Shown here piece after piece: positions 24,678 through 31,967 of a stretch of 64,000 bases of DNA. The stretch spans positions 1-64,000 of the forward strand of contig CALLQB010000028.1 of NCBI GenBank assembly GCA_938015295.1. Reading direction: 5' to 3'. The translations under genes were made by a program, and so were the position numbers. Every line of letters starts with the position of its first letter. Positions within the stretch are counted from its first letter, which is position 1. The DNA comes from an uncultured Acidimicrobiales bacterium. Lineage in GTDB: Bacteria; Actinomycetota; Acidimicrobiia; Acidimicrobiales; SHLQ01. The notes below the pieces were generated by a model that saw only the letters and a program-made list of their open reading frames with translations, was not told the DNA's origin and did no database searches.

Positions 24678-25301
24678 CTAGCTCGGCGGAACGACAAGCC
24701 CGAGCCGGGTTGCGGTGGCGATCGCCTCAATTTGGCTGTTGACCTCGAGTTTTCGAAGTGCATGCTTGATACGCGAACGGATCGTGTGCAACGACAGATG
24801 CAGCATGTTGGCAATCTCGGCAGCGCCGTTTCCTTCCGCCAGCATCTGGAGTACCTCAAGCTCCCCGGGCGAGAGCCCCGGCACGTTGAGGTCTGAGGCG
24901 GCGGTGCTTTCAGCACACCTTGACGCGGTCGACACCTCGCCGGCCAGAATTTTTCGCATCCCGTCGACTAGTTGGTTGATCGATACATCCTTCGAAAAGA
25001 CCCAGGCGTCCTCAACCGCCGCCGCATCGGTCGACACCGATGGTGCAGCAAACCCCGTAAGAATCATCACCGGAGTCGTGATGCCATTGGTCCGCAGCGC
25101 TTTGGCGACATCGATGCCATTTTCGCCGGGAAGCCGGTAGTCGGAGACTACGAGATCGGGAGCCAAGGTTCGACAAAGGTCGATTCCCGACGTTGCGTCG
25201 GGAGCGCGGCCAGCAACCCGAAGATCATCGGTCGTCGACAAGGCAAGTCCGAACGCCTCGGCATAGGAAATCTGATCATCAATGATAACGATCGATTTCA
25301 T
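24678..25301 (-). CDS. NarL/LuxR-type response regulator
   Basis: A 207-residue two-domain regulator. The receiver (1-120) has IIDDQ acidic pocket, phosphorylatable Asp in VVSDYRLPGENG near residue 53, conserved Thr in ILTGF and Lys in FSKD. The LuxR-type HTH (140-200) has LSPGELEVLQMLAEG and HLSLHTIRSRIKHALRKL. The likely start is the ATG at 25301, preceded by AAGGGG; an ATG four codons earlier is in frame. No kinase is adjacent in the same orientation; the closest is at 22056, so cross-talk within this island is plausible. The 66-bp gap to the partner gene suggests an operon with it and the GTPase. Confidence 0.88.
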   Translation of the reverse strand: MKSIVIIDDQISYAEAFGLALSTTDDLRVAGRAPDATSGIDLCRTLAPDLVVSDYRLPGENGIDVAKALRTNGITTPVMILTGFAAPSVSTDAAAVEDAWVFSKDVSINQLVDGMRKILAGEVSTASRCAESTAASDLNVPGLSPGELEVLQMLAEGNGAAEIANMLHLSLHTIRSRIKHALRKLEVNSQIEAIATATRLGLVVPPS

Positions 25302-25364
25302 AGTCCCCTTCATGTAGAGAGGCTACCGGCGCCCAAAAACCGATCTCGGCGGCAGCCAGAATGA

Positions 25365-25378
25365 CACCATTTTTGGTG
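25365..25378. promoter_or_regulatory. Short palindrome upstream of the MFS gene
   Basis: CACCATTTTTGGTG is a perfect inverted repeat (5+5 around TTTT) ending 19 bp before the MFS ATG, in the 96-bp divergent gap with the response regulator. Position suits an operator. No ribosome site is evident before that ATG. Confidence 0.35.
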
Positions 25379-25397
25379 GTCGGGCTAGCTTCTCGCC

Positions 25398-26561
25398 ATG
25401 GATGCCACGAGCGCACAACTCGATTCAGCAAGAAGCTGGTCAGTCGCTTTCGCCGCGGCCCTCTCGACATTTGTCGTTTTCGGGGTTGCCTACAGTTTTG
25501 GCGCCTTCTTCTCGTCGATGGCCGACGAGTTCAACACTGGCAGCGGTGCAACCTCGCTCATCTTCTCGGTCACCATCAGTTTGTCGTTCGTTCTTGGGCT
25601 TTTCACCGGAAGGTGGGCTGATCGCGTCGGACCGCGACCGGTATTGGTTGCCGCCGCGGTGTCGCTAACCGGCGGACTCCTACTCACCACCCTCGTCACG
25701 TCGATCTGGCTGGGATACCTCACCTACGGCATCGGCGTCGGATTCGCCGTGGCCTGTGGCTATGTGCCCATGGTTGCGACCGTCGGTGGGTGGTTCGAGA
25801 AACACCGGTCGAGCGCGCTCGGCGTCGCCGTCGCCGGCATCGGTCTCGGGACACTCGTGGGTTCGCCGCTCGCAGCGCGGCTAATCGAGGCGACGTCATG
25901 GCGAACGACGTACGTCATCTTTGCTCTTGGAGGTGGCTTGCTACTTCTGCTTGCCGCAGCCACCGCCAAACGCGGACCCGCAGCGGTCGACGCACCCAAC
26001 CCCCGACCAATCAACGAACTCCTGCGACTGCGCGACTTTCGATTGCTGTACATCTCCTCGCTGTTCGCCACCTTCGGCCTCTTCGTGCCCTTCGTGTTCT
26101 TGACCGACTACGCCAAGAACAACAACGTCGACGATGTTGCCGCCGCAGCACTCGTGGGGTTCATCGGAGGCTCGAGCGTGGTAGGCCGACTCGGACTCGG
26201 GGCACTCGCCGACCGCCTCGGATTGCTTCGTCTGTACCGCCTGTCATTTCTTGTCATGGGCGTTAGCCATTTCATTTGGCTGGGTTCAGGCAGCAGCTAC
26301 CCGCTGATGGTTCTCTACACGCTGGTCCTCGGCATCGGCTACGGCGGCTTCATCGCACTGTCGCCAGCGGTGGTGGCCGAACGTTTCGGACTCGAAGGGC
26401 TAGGCGGCATCATCGGCACCCTCTACACCGCCGCCGCGGTCGGCAGCCTCCTTGGCCCCCCGGCCGCCGGCGCGCTCATCGATGCGTTCAACTACGAAGT
26501 CGCCATCACCTTGGCTGGCGTACTGAGTTGCGTCGCCGTCGTGGTGTTGGCCCGCTTGTAG
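25398..26561 (+). CDS. MFS transporter, monocarboxylate/oxalate-formate type
   Basis: A 387-residue protein with about 12 predicted TM helices. Between TM2 and TM3 it has the MFS signature loop GRWADRVGPRPV (residues about 68-80), and a related loop GALADRLGLLRLYRL in the second half near 270. TM1 contains GVAYSFGAFFSSM and the region after TM4 VGGWFEKHRSSALGVAVAG, as in the monocarboxylate/OFA branch. It probably exports or imports small organic acids by proton coupling. It diverges from the response-regulator gene. The substrate is unassigned. Confidence 0.9.
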   Translation: MDATSAQLDSARSWSVAFAAALSTFVVFGVAYSFGAFFSSMADEFNTGSGATSLIFSVTISLSFVLGLFTGRWADRVGPRPVLVAAAVSLTGGLLLTTLVTSIWLGYLTYGIGVGFAVACGYVPMVATVGGWFEKHRSSALGVAVAGIGLGTLVGSPLAARLIEATSWRTTYVIFALGGGLLLLLAAATAKRGPAAVDAPNPRPINELLRLRDFRLLYISSLFATFGLFVPFVFLTDYAKNNNVDDVAAAALVGFIGGSSVVGRLGLGALADRLGLLRLYRLSFLVMGVSHFIWLGSGSSYPLMVLYTLVLGIGYGGFIALSPAVVAERFGLEGLGGIIGTLYTAAAVGSLLGPPAAGALIDAFNYEVAITLAGVLSCVAVVVLARL

Positions 26562-27089
26562 CGGGTTGACGTGCTCACAAAACGACACCAACTCACCGCG
26601 GAAACCAAAGGGAGGGGGCCTAACACGGTGAGCTGATGCTGAGGACGAACCCCAGGTTTTTTCGTTCTGGTGACTGTTACCTAGGCACTACCGAAGCACC
26701 ACCGAGGGAACTGCCTTCCTAAAGGTTAGGGCTGTCGATGATGCTCCTTTTCTTCGAATGATCGTGACTGTGTCATCCCGTGAGACGCCATGCGGGAGGG
26801 GATTACCGCAGCGGCCGTGGAACCCGGCGAGAGCTGACCGATACCCGGCTTCTTTCGCTGATATGGCAAAAAGTCATGCCTGGTATCTCGTAGCGGAAGT
26901 AGTTGACGGAATTGCTGTGCCTGTTGAAGAAACATTTCAGGGGTTCGCTTTCTTTCTCTCCGGCTTTCTGCGCTCCGGTCTCGGTGGACAAGTACCTTTC
27001 TACCGACACCGGGTTACCTCGAGATTTCTCGTTTTTTACCGCAATGTGAACTCGCATCTTTCTGCGTCGAAGTCGCTAGTTTTGACGCC
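26562..27089. other. 528-bp gene-free, lower-GC region upstream of the lysin gene
   Basis: No reading frame here looks coding. It is AT-richer than its flanks. I see a perfect 7-bp inverted repeat CTCACCG/CGGTGAG (26592-26598 and 26626-26632) with a 27-base loop, and a small hairpin CGAGATTTCTCG followed by T6 (27020-27037) that could act as a weak terminator 52 bases before the lysin start. The ATG at 27090 has no ribosome site, which suggests leaderless or unusually regulated translation. It may be a long 5' leader, a small RNA gene or degraded sequence. I could match it to no riboswitch family. Confidence 0.5.
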
Positions 27090-27908
27090 ATGGCAACCTC
27101 CCCCCTCCTCCGAAAAGGCGACGGCGGCATGCGCGTCCGTCGCGTCCAACAGGCGCTCGCTGAGGCCGGCTTCAACCCCGGCAAAGTCGACGGCGATTTC
27201 GGCACCCACACCGATTCGGCCGTACGAAACTTTCAAGCGTCAGAGAAGCTCCTCGTCGACGGCATCGTTGGCCCTCGCACCCTCGCGAAACTTGGCCTAA
27301 CCAAAGAACCAAAACAACCCAGCCTTGCGTCGCTCAAACGCACGTACACGACGACTCGGGTCGCCAAGCTGTTTCCCGCTTCGTCCAAGGCCGGTATCAA
27401 GAAACATCTAGGCAATGTGCTCAAGGCACTGCATGATGAAGGCCTGTCCGACGACCTCATGGTGTTGATGGCGCTTGCCACCATTCGCGCCGAAACCACG
27501 GCGTTCGTGCCAATTCCCGAAGGGAAGTCGAAATACAACAGTTCGCCTCGTGGTCACGCCTTTGACCGCTACGACAAACGTAAGGACCTTGGCAACAAAG
27601 GAGAGCCTGACGGCGAACGCTACCGGGGTCGCGGTTTTGTGCAGCTGACCGGTCGCGCCAACTACCGCAGCATTGGCAAGCGCATCGGCCTCGGGTCCGA
27701 CCTTGAGAAAAATCCCGATCTTGGCTGCGACTCGAAAGTCGCCGCCCAAATCTTGGCGTCGTTTCTCAGCTCAAAGGAACGGCAGATCAAAGAGGCGTTG
27801 CTCGACGACGATCTCAAGGCCGCTCGGCGCCTGGTGAACGGCGGAAGCCACGGTCTTACCTCGTTTTCGACGACCTTCAAGAAGGGCGTAAAAGAGTTCA
27901 TCCGCTGA
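27090..27908 (+). CDS. Peptidoglycan-binding GH19-type lysin
   Basis: A 272-residue hydrolase without signal peptide. Residues 5-70 are a PG_binding_1 domain (DGGMRVRRVQQALAEAGFN, VDGDFGTHTDSAVRNFQ). Residues 85-272 are GH19/lysozyme-like: ALATIRAETTAF with the candidate catalytic Glu, FDRYDKRKDLGNKGEPDGER, and GRGFVQLTGRANYRSIGKRI, the most conserved GH19 string. It should cleave peptidoglycan or chitin-type glycans. The lack of a secretion signal and the domain order are those of phage-type endolysins, but no phage genes lie nearby, so it could be a domesticated lysin or reach the wall by lysis. Confidence 0.85.
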   Translation: MATSPLLRKGDGGMRVRRVQQALAEAGFNPGKVDGDFGTHTDSAVRNFQASEKLLVDGIVGPRTLAKLGLTKEPKQPSLASLKRTYTTTRVAKLFPASSKAGIKKHLGNVLKALHDEGLSDDLMVLMALATIRAETTAFVPIPEGKSKYNSSPRGHAFDRYDKRKDLGNKGEPDGERYRGRGFVQLTGRANYRSIGKRIGLGSDLEKNPDLGCDSKVAAQILASFLSSKERQIKEALLDDDLKAARRLVNGGSHGLTSFSTTFKKGVKEFIR

Positions 27909-27990
27909 CGAGTTCGTCGGCGCGTTTCAGACCACCTGGCCATTTCCGATAGAATAGGTAACCCGCCACTACTGTTATTGGAACCCACAA

Positions 27991-30147
27991 ATGGATCACT
28001 CTGGAACCGCCGAACTCCCAGACGAGCCCAAGCAGAACAAACCAGGCAAGCGATTCGCGGCGATCGCCGCGGTCGTCGCGCTGGTTGGCCTGGGCGCATT
28101 CTTTACGCGAGACCAATGGGCCTGGTACATCGAAGATGACACGGTGGTCGAGGAGGCAGTGGTTGCTCCAGAACTCGAGGCCGAGGTCGGCGATCGACTG
28201 TTCCGCATCGACCCAACACAATCGTCGGCGTCATACGCCGTCGGCGAGCGCTTGGCCGGCCAGGAGCGCGGCGTCGCTGTGGGAACGACCACCGCACTTG
28301 GCGGCGACATTATTATCGCCTCGGACGTAGCGGCCAGCGAGATCGGCACCATCGTCATCAACGTCGAACTTCTCAAGAGCGACAACAACCTTCGCGACAA
28401 ACGAATTCGTCATGACTTCCTCGAATCGAGCCATTACCGGTTCGCCGAGTTTGATCCGACTGGTATCTCTGGCCTCCCGGAAGAGATCGTCGAGGGCGAA
28501 GACTATGCGATCGAAATCACCGGCGATCTCACGCTGAAAGAAACAACCAACGAAGAGACCTTTGCCGGCACGGTCCGCCTCGACGACGAACAACTCAAAG
28601 CAACGATGACCGCAGCGGTGCTCATGAGCACCTACGACATTGGCCCGATCAGCGTCATGGCACTAGTAACGACCGAAGACGAGGTGCAACTCACGCTCGA
28701 CCTCGTAGCGCTCGACGCAACCACAGCGTCCGAGCCTCGCGATCCGGCGACCGAAGTTGTGGCATCGGACAACGTTGTCACAGCACCCGACGCCGACTTC
28801 AGCACAGCGGTGCTTCCGATCATCGAAGATCGATGCGCATCGTGTCATGTTCAGGGTGGCATTGGTTGGCAAACCATGCCCCTCGAAACAGTCGGCGACG
28901 TCGCCGCCATTGCCGACGGCATCGGCGTGGTCACCCGCAGCGGCTACATGCCCCCTTGGCCAGCTTCGGACGAGAGCGTGCTGTTCCAGCACGACTGGTC
29001 GCTCACACCTGACCAGGTAACCACCCTTGCAAACTGGAGCGCAGCAGGCGGACCAATCGATGTCGATGCCGCACAAGTACTGAACCCCACCACGGTCGCC
29101 TGGCCCGAGATGCCGCGAGATATCGTCATGCGCCAAGCCGAACCCTATGCCGGCTCGGTTGAGGTAAAGGACGACTACCGGTGCCAGATTCTCGATCCGC
29201 AGATCGACGACGTGGCGTGGGTAAAGGGCTATCACTTCGAACCAGAGATCGAAGAGGTCCACCATGTCATTGTTTCGGTCGGCGACGCCGAAGCACGCAA
29301 GCAGGCCGATCGCCTCGATGGTTCCGACGGCAAGCCGGGCTGGACCTGCTACGGCCTTTCTGGTGTGTCAGAGGGTTCGGTGCGCGGCTTTGGCGGCTGG
29401 GTTCCCGGTCAACCACCGACGACCTTCCCCGACGGTGTCGGCCGCAAACTGAATCCCGGCGATTTCTTCATCGTGCAGACCCATTTTCACTACGACCACG
29501 ATGCGCCGCTCGACGACTCGCCGATGATTCTCGATCTGGCAACCGAGGAAGAAGCCGACGGTCTCATCAACATCCGCAGTCGAACGTTGATCACGTCGGT
29601 CGAAATTCCTTGCCATGCTGACGATGCAGCAAACCCCGACTATGCCGAGGCTTGTAAGCGTGAAAACGAAATTGACCGGGTCGAGGAAGCCTTCGGACCG
29701 CTTGGTCGCCTGATTCCGATGTTCGCCAACCGCAACTGCGGCGTCACGCCAGCCGATTTCGCCCACATGGATCAGGGGGTTGCTTCCTCGAGTTGCGACC
29801 TCGAAGCCGATCTTGACGGCACCTTGTTCTCGGTGCTCGGCCACATGCACGAGCTTGGGGCGTCGTACCGCATGACGCTGAATCCCGACACACCAGAGGA
29901 ACAGGTGTTGCTCGATATTCCGCGATGGACGTTCGAATGGCAGCTGAGCTACCGGCCGCTCGAGGAGATCGCCATCAAACGAGACGACATCATTCGCTTT
30001 GAGTGCAGCTGGGACCGTTCGTTGCAGCCATCTTGGGAACCGCGCTACATCGTGTGGGCTGAAGGCACCCAAGATGAGATGTGCTTTTCGACTGTTGCGG
30101 TCATTCCTGAGGGTCCACAAGTCGAGTCGTTTAGTCCTCTCGACTAG
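27991..30147 (+). CDS. YceI-cytochrome c-copper monooxygenase fusion protein
   Basis: A 718-residue extracytoplasmic protein with an N-terminal TM anchor (22-38). Residues 67-242 are a YceI-like lipocalin domain (FRIDPTQSSASYAVGERL, RDKRIRHDFLESSHYRFAEF). At 282-286 CASCH is a c-type heme site, followed by SGYMPPWPAS. Residues 400-700 resemble the peptidylglycine/dopamine-type copper monooxygenases: HH at 424-425, QTHFHY at 496-501 and GHMHE at 617-621 offer histidine and methionine copper ligands. It may hydroxylate a lipid-like substrate bound by the YceI domain with electrons through the heme; this is inference. Promoter-like GATAGAAT lies in the short upstream gap. Confidence 0.8.
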   Translation: MDHSGTAELPDEPKQNKPGKRFAAIAAVVALVGLGAFFTRDQWAWYIEDDTVVEEAVVAPELEAEVGDRLFRIDPTQSSASYAVGERLAGQERGVAVGTTTALGGDIIIASDVAASEIGTIVINVELLKSDNNLRDKRIRHDFLESSHYRFAEFDPTGISGLPEEIVEGEDYAIEITGDLTLKETTNEETFAGTVRLDDEQLKATMTAAVLMSTYDIGPISVMALVTTEDEVQLTLDLVALDATTASEPRDPATEVVASDNVVTAPDADFSTAVLPIIEDRCASCHVQGGIGWQTMPLETVGDVAAIADGIGVVTRSGYMPPWPASDESVLFQHDWSLTPDQVTTLANWSAAGGPIDVDAAQVLNPTTVAWPEMPRDIVMRQAEPYAGSVEVKDDYRCQILDPQIDDVAWVKGYHFEPEIEEVHHVIVSVGDAEARKQADRLDGSDGKPGWTCYGLSGVSEGSVRGFGGWVPGQPPTTFPDGVGRKLNPGDFFIVQTHFHYDHDAPLDDSPMILDLATEEEADGLINIRSRTLITSVEIPCHADDAANPDYAEACKRENEIDRVEEAFGPLGRLIPMFANRNCGVTPADFAHMDQGVASSSCDLEADLDGTLFSVLGHMHELGASYRMTLNPDTPEEQVLLDIPRWTFEWQLSYRPLEEIAIKRDDIIRFECSWDRSLQPSWEPRYIVWAEGTQDEMCFSTVAVIPEGPQVESFSPLD

Positions 30148-30194
30148 TGCCCGCCCGACTACTCTCTGTGTGAACTTTTGAGCCATTTGAACTG

Positions 30195-30235
30195 TTGACA
30201 ATGTTGTTAACGTTCTTTGTGTGGATTTGGTTAAC
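30195..30235 (+). promoter_or_regulatory. AT-rich promoter region of the low-complexity secreted protein
   Basis: A perfect TTGACA (30195-30200) stands out, but no good -10 sits 17 bp downstream. Two GTTAAC hexamers at 30206-30211 and 30230-30235, 24 bp apart, flank that region and could be regulator half-sites. The ATG is at 30265. Confidence 0.35.
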
Positions 30236-30264
30236 TCTCGATATTTCCGTACTCTGTCGGTTTT

Positions 30265-31734
30265 ATGAGAACCAATCCCCCCGTTCAGAGACCCATCCAG
30301 CTGGCGATCACCGCATTGCTAGCCATCTTCATCACCGGAGCGTTCGCCGCGCTAGCACCTAACGCCGAGGCACAAGCGCTCGATGCGCCGAGTGTGTGTG
30401 CGGTTACCAACGCCGACGCAGGTGCGTTCGTGTTCTGGGAAGCCGTCAGTGGCGCGAACGAATATGTCTACGCAGCGCAGTACAACAACGGACCGGAACG
30501 CTACGCACGAACCAGTGAGTCCTCGATCTTCCTCGAGAAGGACCTCGGCCGCGTCACGGGCATGCGTGTTGCCGCAGTATCTGGCGGATCGACCTCGAAC
30601 GCAACGTTGTGTTCGGTAGATGGTCAAGGCGGGCCGCCTCCGGCAACCCAGCCACCACAGACCCAACCACCACAGACCCAACCACCACAGACCCAACCAC
30701 CGGCAACTCAGCCACCACAGACCCAGCCACCAGCAACCCAACCTCCAGCAACCCAACCACCACAGACCCAGCCACCAGCAACCCAACCACCAGCAACCCA
30801 ACCACCAGCAACCCAACCACCAGTTGACGAGACGCCCGTCGAGGATGTCCCCGAGACACCAGCTGATTCCGAGGCACCAGCCGACGAAGCACCCGAGACA
30901 CCAGCTGAACCCGAAGCACCAGCCGACGAAGCACCCGTCGAGACACCCACTGTCGACGACACGGCGCACGCCGACAATGGCAACCGTTGCAACGCCGAAC
31001 AACGCGGCAACAGCGGCAAGAACGCTAACAATGGCAACCGCTGCAACACCGAACAACGCGGCAACAGCGGCAACGCAGCAACTGGCGAGAACAACGGCAA
31101 CCGCTGCAACGCCGAACAACGCGGCAACAGCGGCAAAAACGCTAACAACGGCAACCGCTGCAACGCCGAACAACGCGGCAACAGCGCTGCCGCTGGCATG
31201 GCTGCGAGCGGCCGTAACTGCCATGCCATGACCGCCGCCGATGGCGTCGCGATCGCATGGAAACCAATGGCCGACGCTGCAGAATACGTGTACGCGATTC
31301 GTGTGAACGGTGTGACCCGCTATGACCGTGCGCAGGGCAGCACCAGCATGATCAAGGGCCTGCCTGAAGGTGCTCGAGTCAACGTGAAGGTCGGCGCCGT
31401 GTACGCCGACGGCTCCTACGGTGCGGCAGTCGAGTGCGGCGAAGCGACCAGCCCAGCGGCTGAGCGTGGCAACGGAGCGGAGAACCAAAGCCCCTGTGCA
31501 GCGAAGGCGCTTCCGGGCGCAATCTTGGTGGAGTTCGATGGCCTGGCCGACGCCGAACAGTACGCCTACACCCTTAGCGTCAACGGTGGAGAAATCCACT
31601 ACGACATCGTCGAGTACACGGCACTGAAACTCGACATCGGTTCCGGTGCAACAGGAACGGTCGAAGTAGCGCCAATTCTCGCCGACGGAAGCCAAGGCGT
31701 GTCTGTCAGCTGCGGATCCAAAACCGCCGAGTAG
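30265..31734 (+). CDS. Secreted low-complexity protein with three beta-sandwich repeats
   Basis: A 489-residue exported protein with signal peptide (about 10-38, cleavage after NAEAQA). It has three related ~75-residue domains at about 40-116, 313-393 and 408-485. Each starts with a Cys, contains an EYVYA/EQYAY core and ends in a Cys (fibronectin III-like, unproven), and a disulfide per domain is likely. Between domains 1 and 2 lie a PPATQPPQTQ stretch (about 124-186), a Glu/Pro/Ala stretch and four copies of NGNRCN(A/T)EQRGNSG (237-307). It has no anchor or sorting motif. It looks like a wall- or matrix-associated structural protein; function unknown. A strong hairpin terminator follows. Confidence 0.8.
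   Translation: MRTNPPVQRPIQLAITALLAIFITGAFAALAPNAEAQALDAPSVCAVTNADAGAFVFWEAVSGANEYVYAAQYNNGPERYARTSESSIFLEKDLGRVTGMRVAAVSGGSTSNATLCSVDGQGGPPPATQPPQTQPPQTQPPQTQPPATQPPQTQPPATQPPATQPPQTQPPATQPPATQPPATQPPVDETPVEDVPETPADSEAPADEAPETPAEPEAPADEAPVETPTVDDTAHADNGNRCNAEQRGNSGKNANNGNRCNTEQRGNSGNAATGENNGNRCNAEQRGNSGKNANNGNRCNAEQRGNSAAAGMAASGRNCHAMTAADGVAIAWKPMADAAEYVYAIRVNGVTRYDRAQGSTSMIKGLPEGARVNVKVGAVYADGSYGAAVECGEATSPAAERGNGAENQSPCAAKALPGAILVEFDGLADAEQYAYTLSVNGGEIHYDIVEYTALKLDIGSGATGTVEVAPILADGSQGVSVSCGSKTAE
30636..30822 (+). repeat. Proline-rich coding repeat (PPATQ/PPQTQ)
   Basis: Fifteen-base units of the type CCACCAGCAACCCAA and CCACCACAGACCCAA repeat in frame about a dozen times, encoding PPATQ and PPQTQ. 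Near identity at the nucleotide level suggests recent expansion by slippage or recombination. Confidence 0.85.
30974..31186 (+). repeat. Four tandem NGNRCN(A/T)EQRGNSG coding repeats
   Basis: A block of about 45 bases encoding Asn/Gly/Cys/Arg-rich NGNRCNAEQRGNSG occurs four times, separated by short KNAN or NAATGEN linkers. Each copy has one Cys. The copies are nearly identical in DNA. Confidence 0.85.
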
Positions 31735-31762
31735 CTAGCTACTACTCCAAACGACCTACCTG

Positions 31763-31792
31763 CGTGCGGGCCACTTTCGAGTGGCCCGCACG
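31763..31792 (+). terminator. Strong hairpin terminator after the low-complexity secreted protein
   Basis: A perfect 13-bp stem (CGTGCGGGCCACT/AGTGGCCCGCACG) closed by a TTCG tetraloop lies 29 bases after the stop. The following T-tract is short (GTTTTC), as is common for high-GC bacteria. Confidence 0.8.
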
Positions 31793-31871
31793 TCACGTTT
31801 TCACTGAAACATCGCCGTTTTCGCGTCCAGCTGGTCGTTTGATCAAGATTTGCTCAAGGTTTCGCGGGCAT

Positions 31872-31926
31872 AGGTCGAATGACCTGACAACAGGGTCGAA
31901 TGACCTGAGCACAGGGTCGAACGACC
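31872..31926. repeat. Three tandem 21-bp operator-like repeats
   Basis: The core GGTCGAATGACC (GGTC-GAAT-GACC) occurs at 31873-31884 and 31894-31905, and with one change as GGTCGAACGACC at 31915-31926. The cores are exactly 21 bp apart, two helical turns, joined by similar linkers (TGACAACA, TGAGCACA). They end 41 bp before the metalloprotease ATG. The frame continues through them (SNDLTTGSNDLSTG), but the signal peptide begins after them, so I read them as regulatory DNA. Equal phasing suggests cooperative binding of a dimeric regulator. Confidence 0.6.
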
Positions 31927-31967
31927 TGGCAACAGTGCCTGAGCCATCGGGCACGCGAAAGGTGAGC

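Noticed and set aside
26620-26660. Hammerhead-ribozyme-like core CTGATG...CGAA on the + strand
   Set aside because: The conserved A after CTGATG is C, and no stem II of useful length separates the two core segments.
26570-26760. Possible c-di-AMP (ydaO) riboswitch, given the CAGCTCACCGTG string on the minus strand and the downstream wall hydrolase
   Set aside because: The matching string is on the wrong strand for the lysin gene, and the other conserved blocks of that riboswitch are missing on both strands.
27090-27908. Prophage remnant
   Set aside because: Only a lysin is present; no integrase, capsid, tail, holin or att-like repeat was seen within the window.
30352-31695. 447-residue minus-strand frame opposite the low-complexity secreted protein
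   Set aside because: It is the antisense of the Pro/Gln and Asn/Gly repeats, giving Trp/Leu/Gly and Val/Ala runs; no start site and no domain.
31872-31926. CRISPR array
   Set aside because: The repeat-spacer pattern is a plain 21-bp tandem repeat with no unique spacers and no cas genes nearby.
31764-31967. Longer N-terminus of the metalloprotease (68 extra residues)
   Set aside because: It would translate a terminator stem and the tandem repeats and put the signal peptide at residue 70; ATG 31968 has a ribosome site and an immediate signal sequence.
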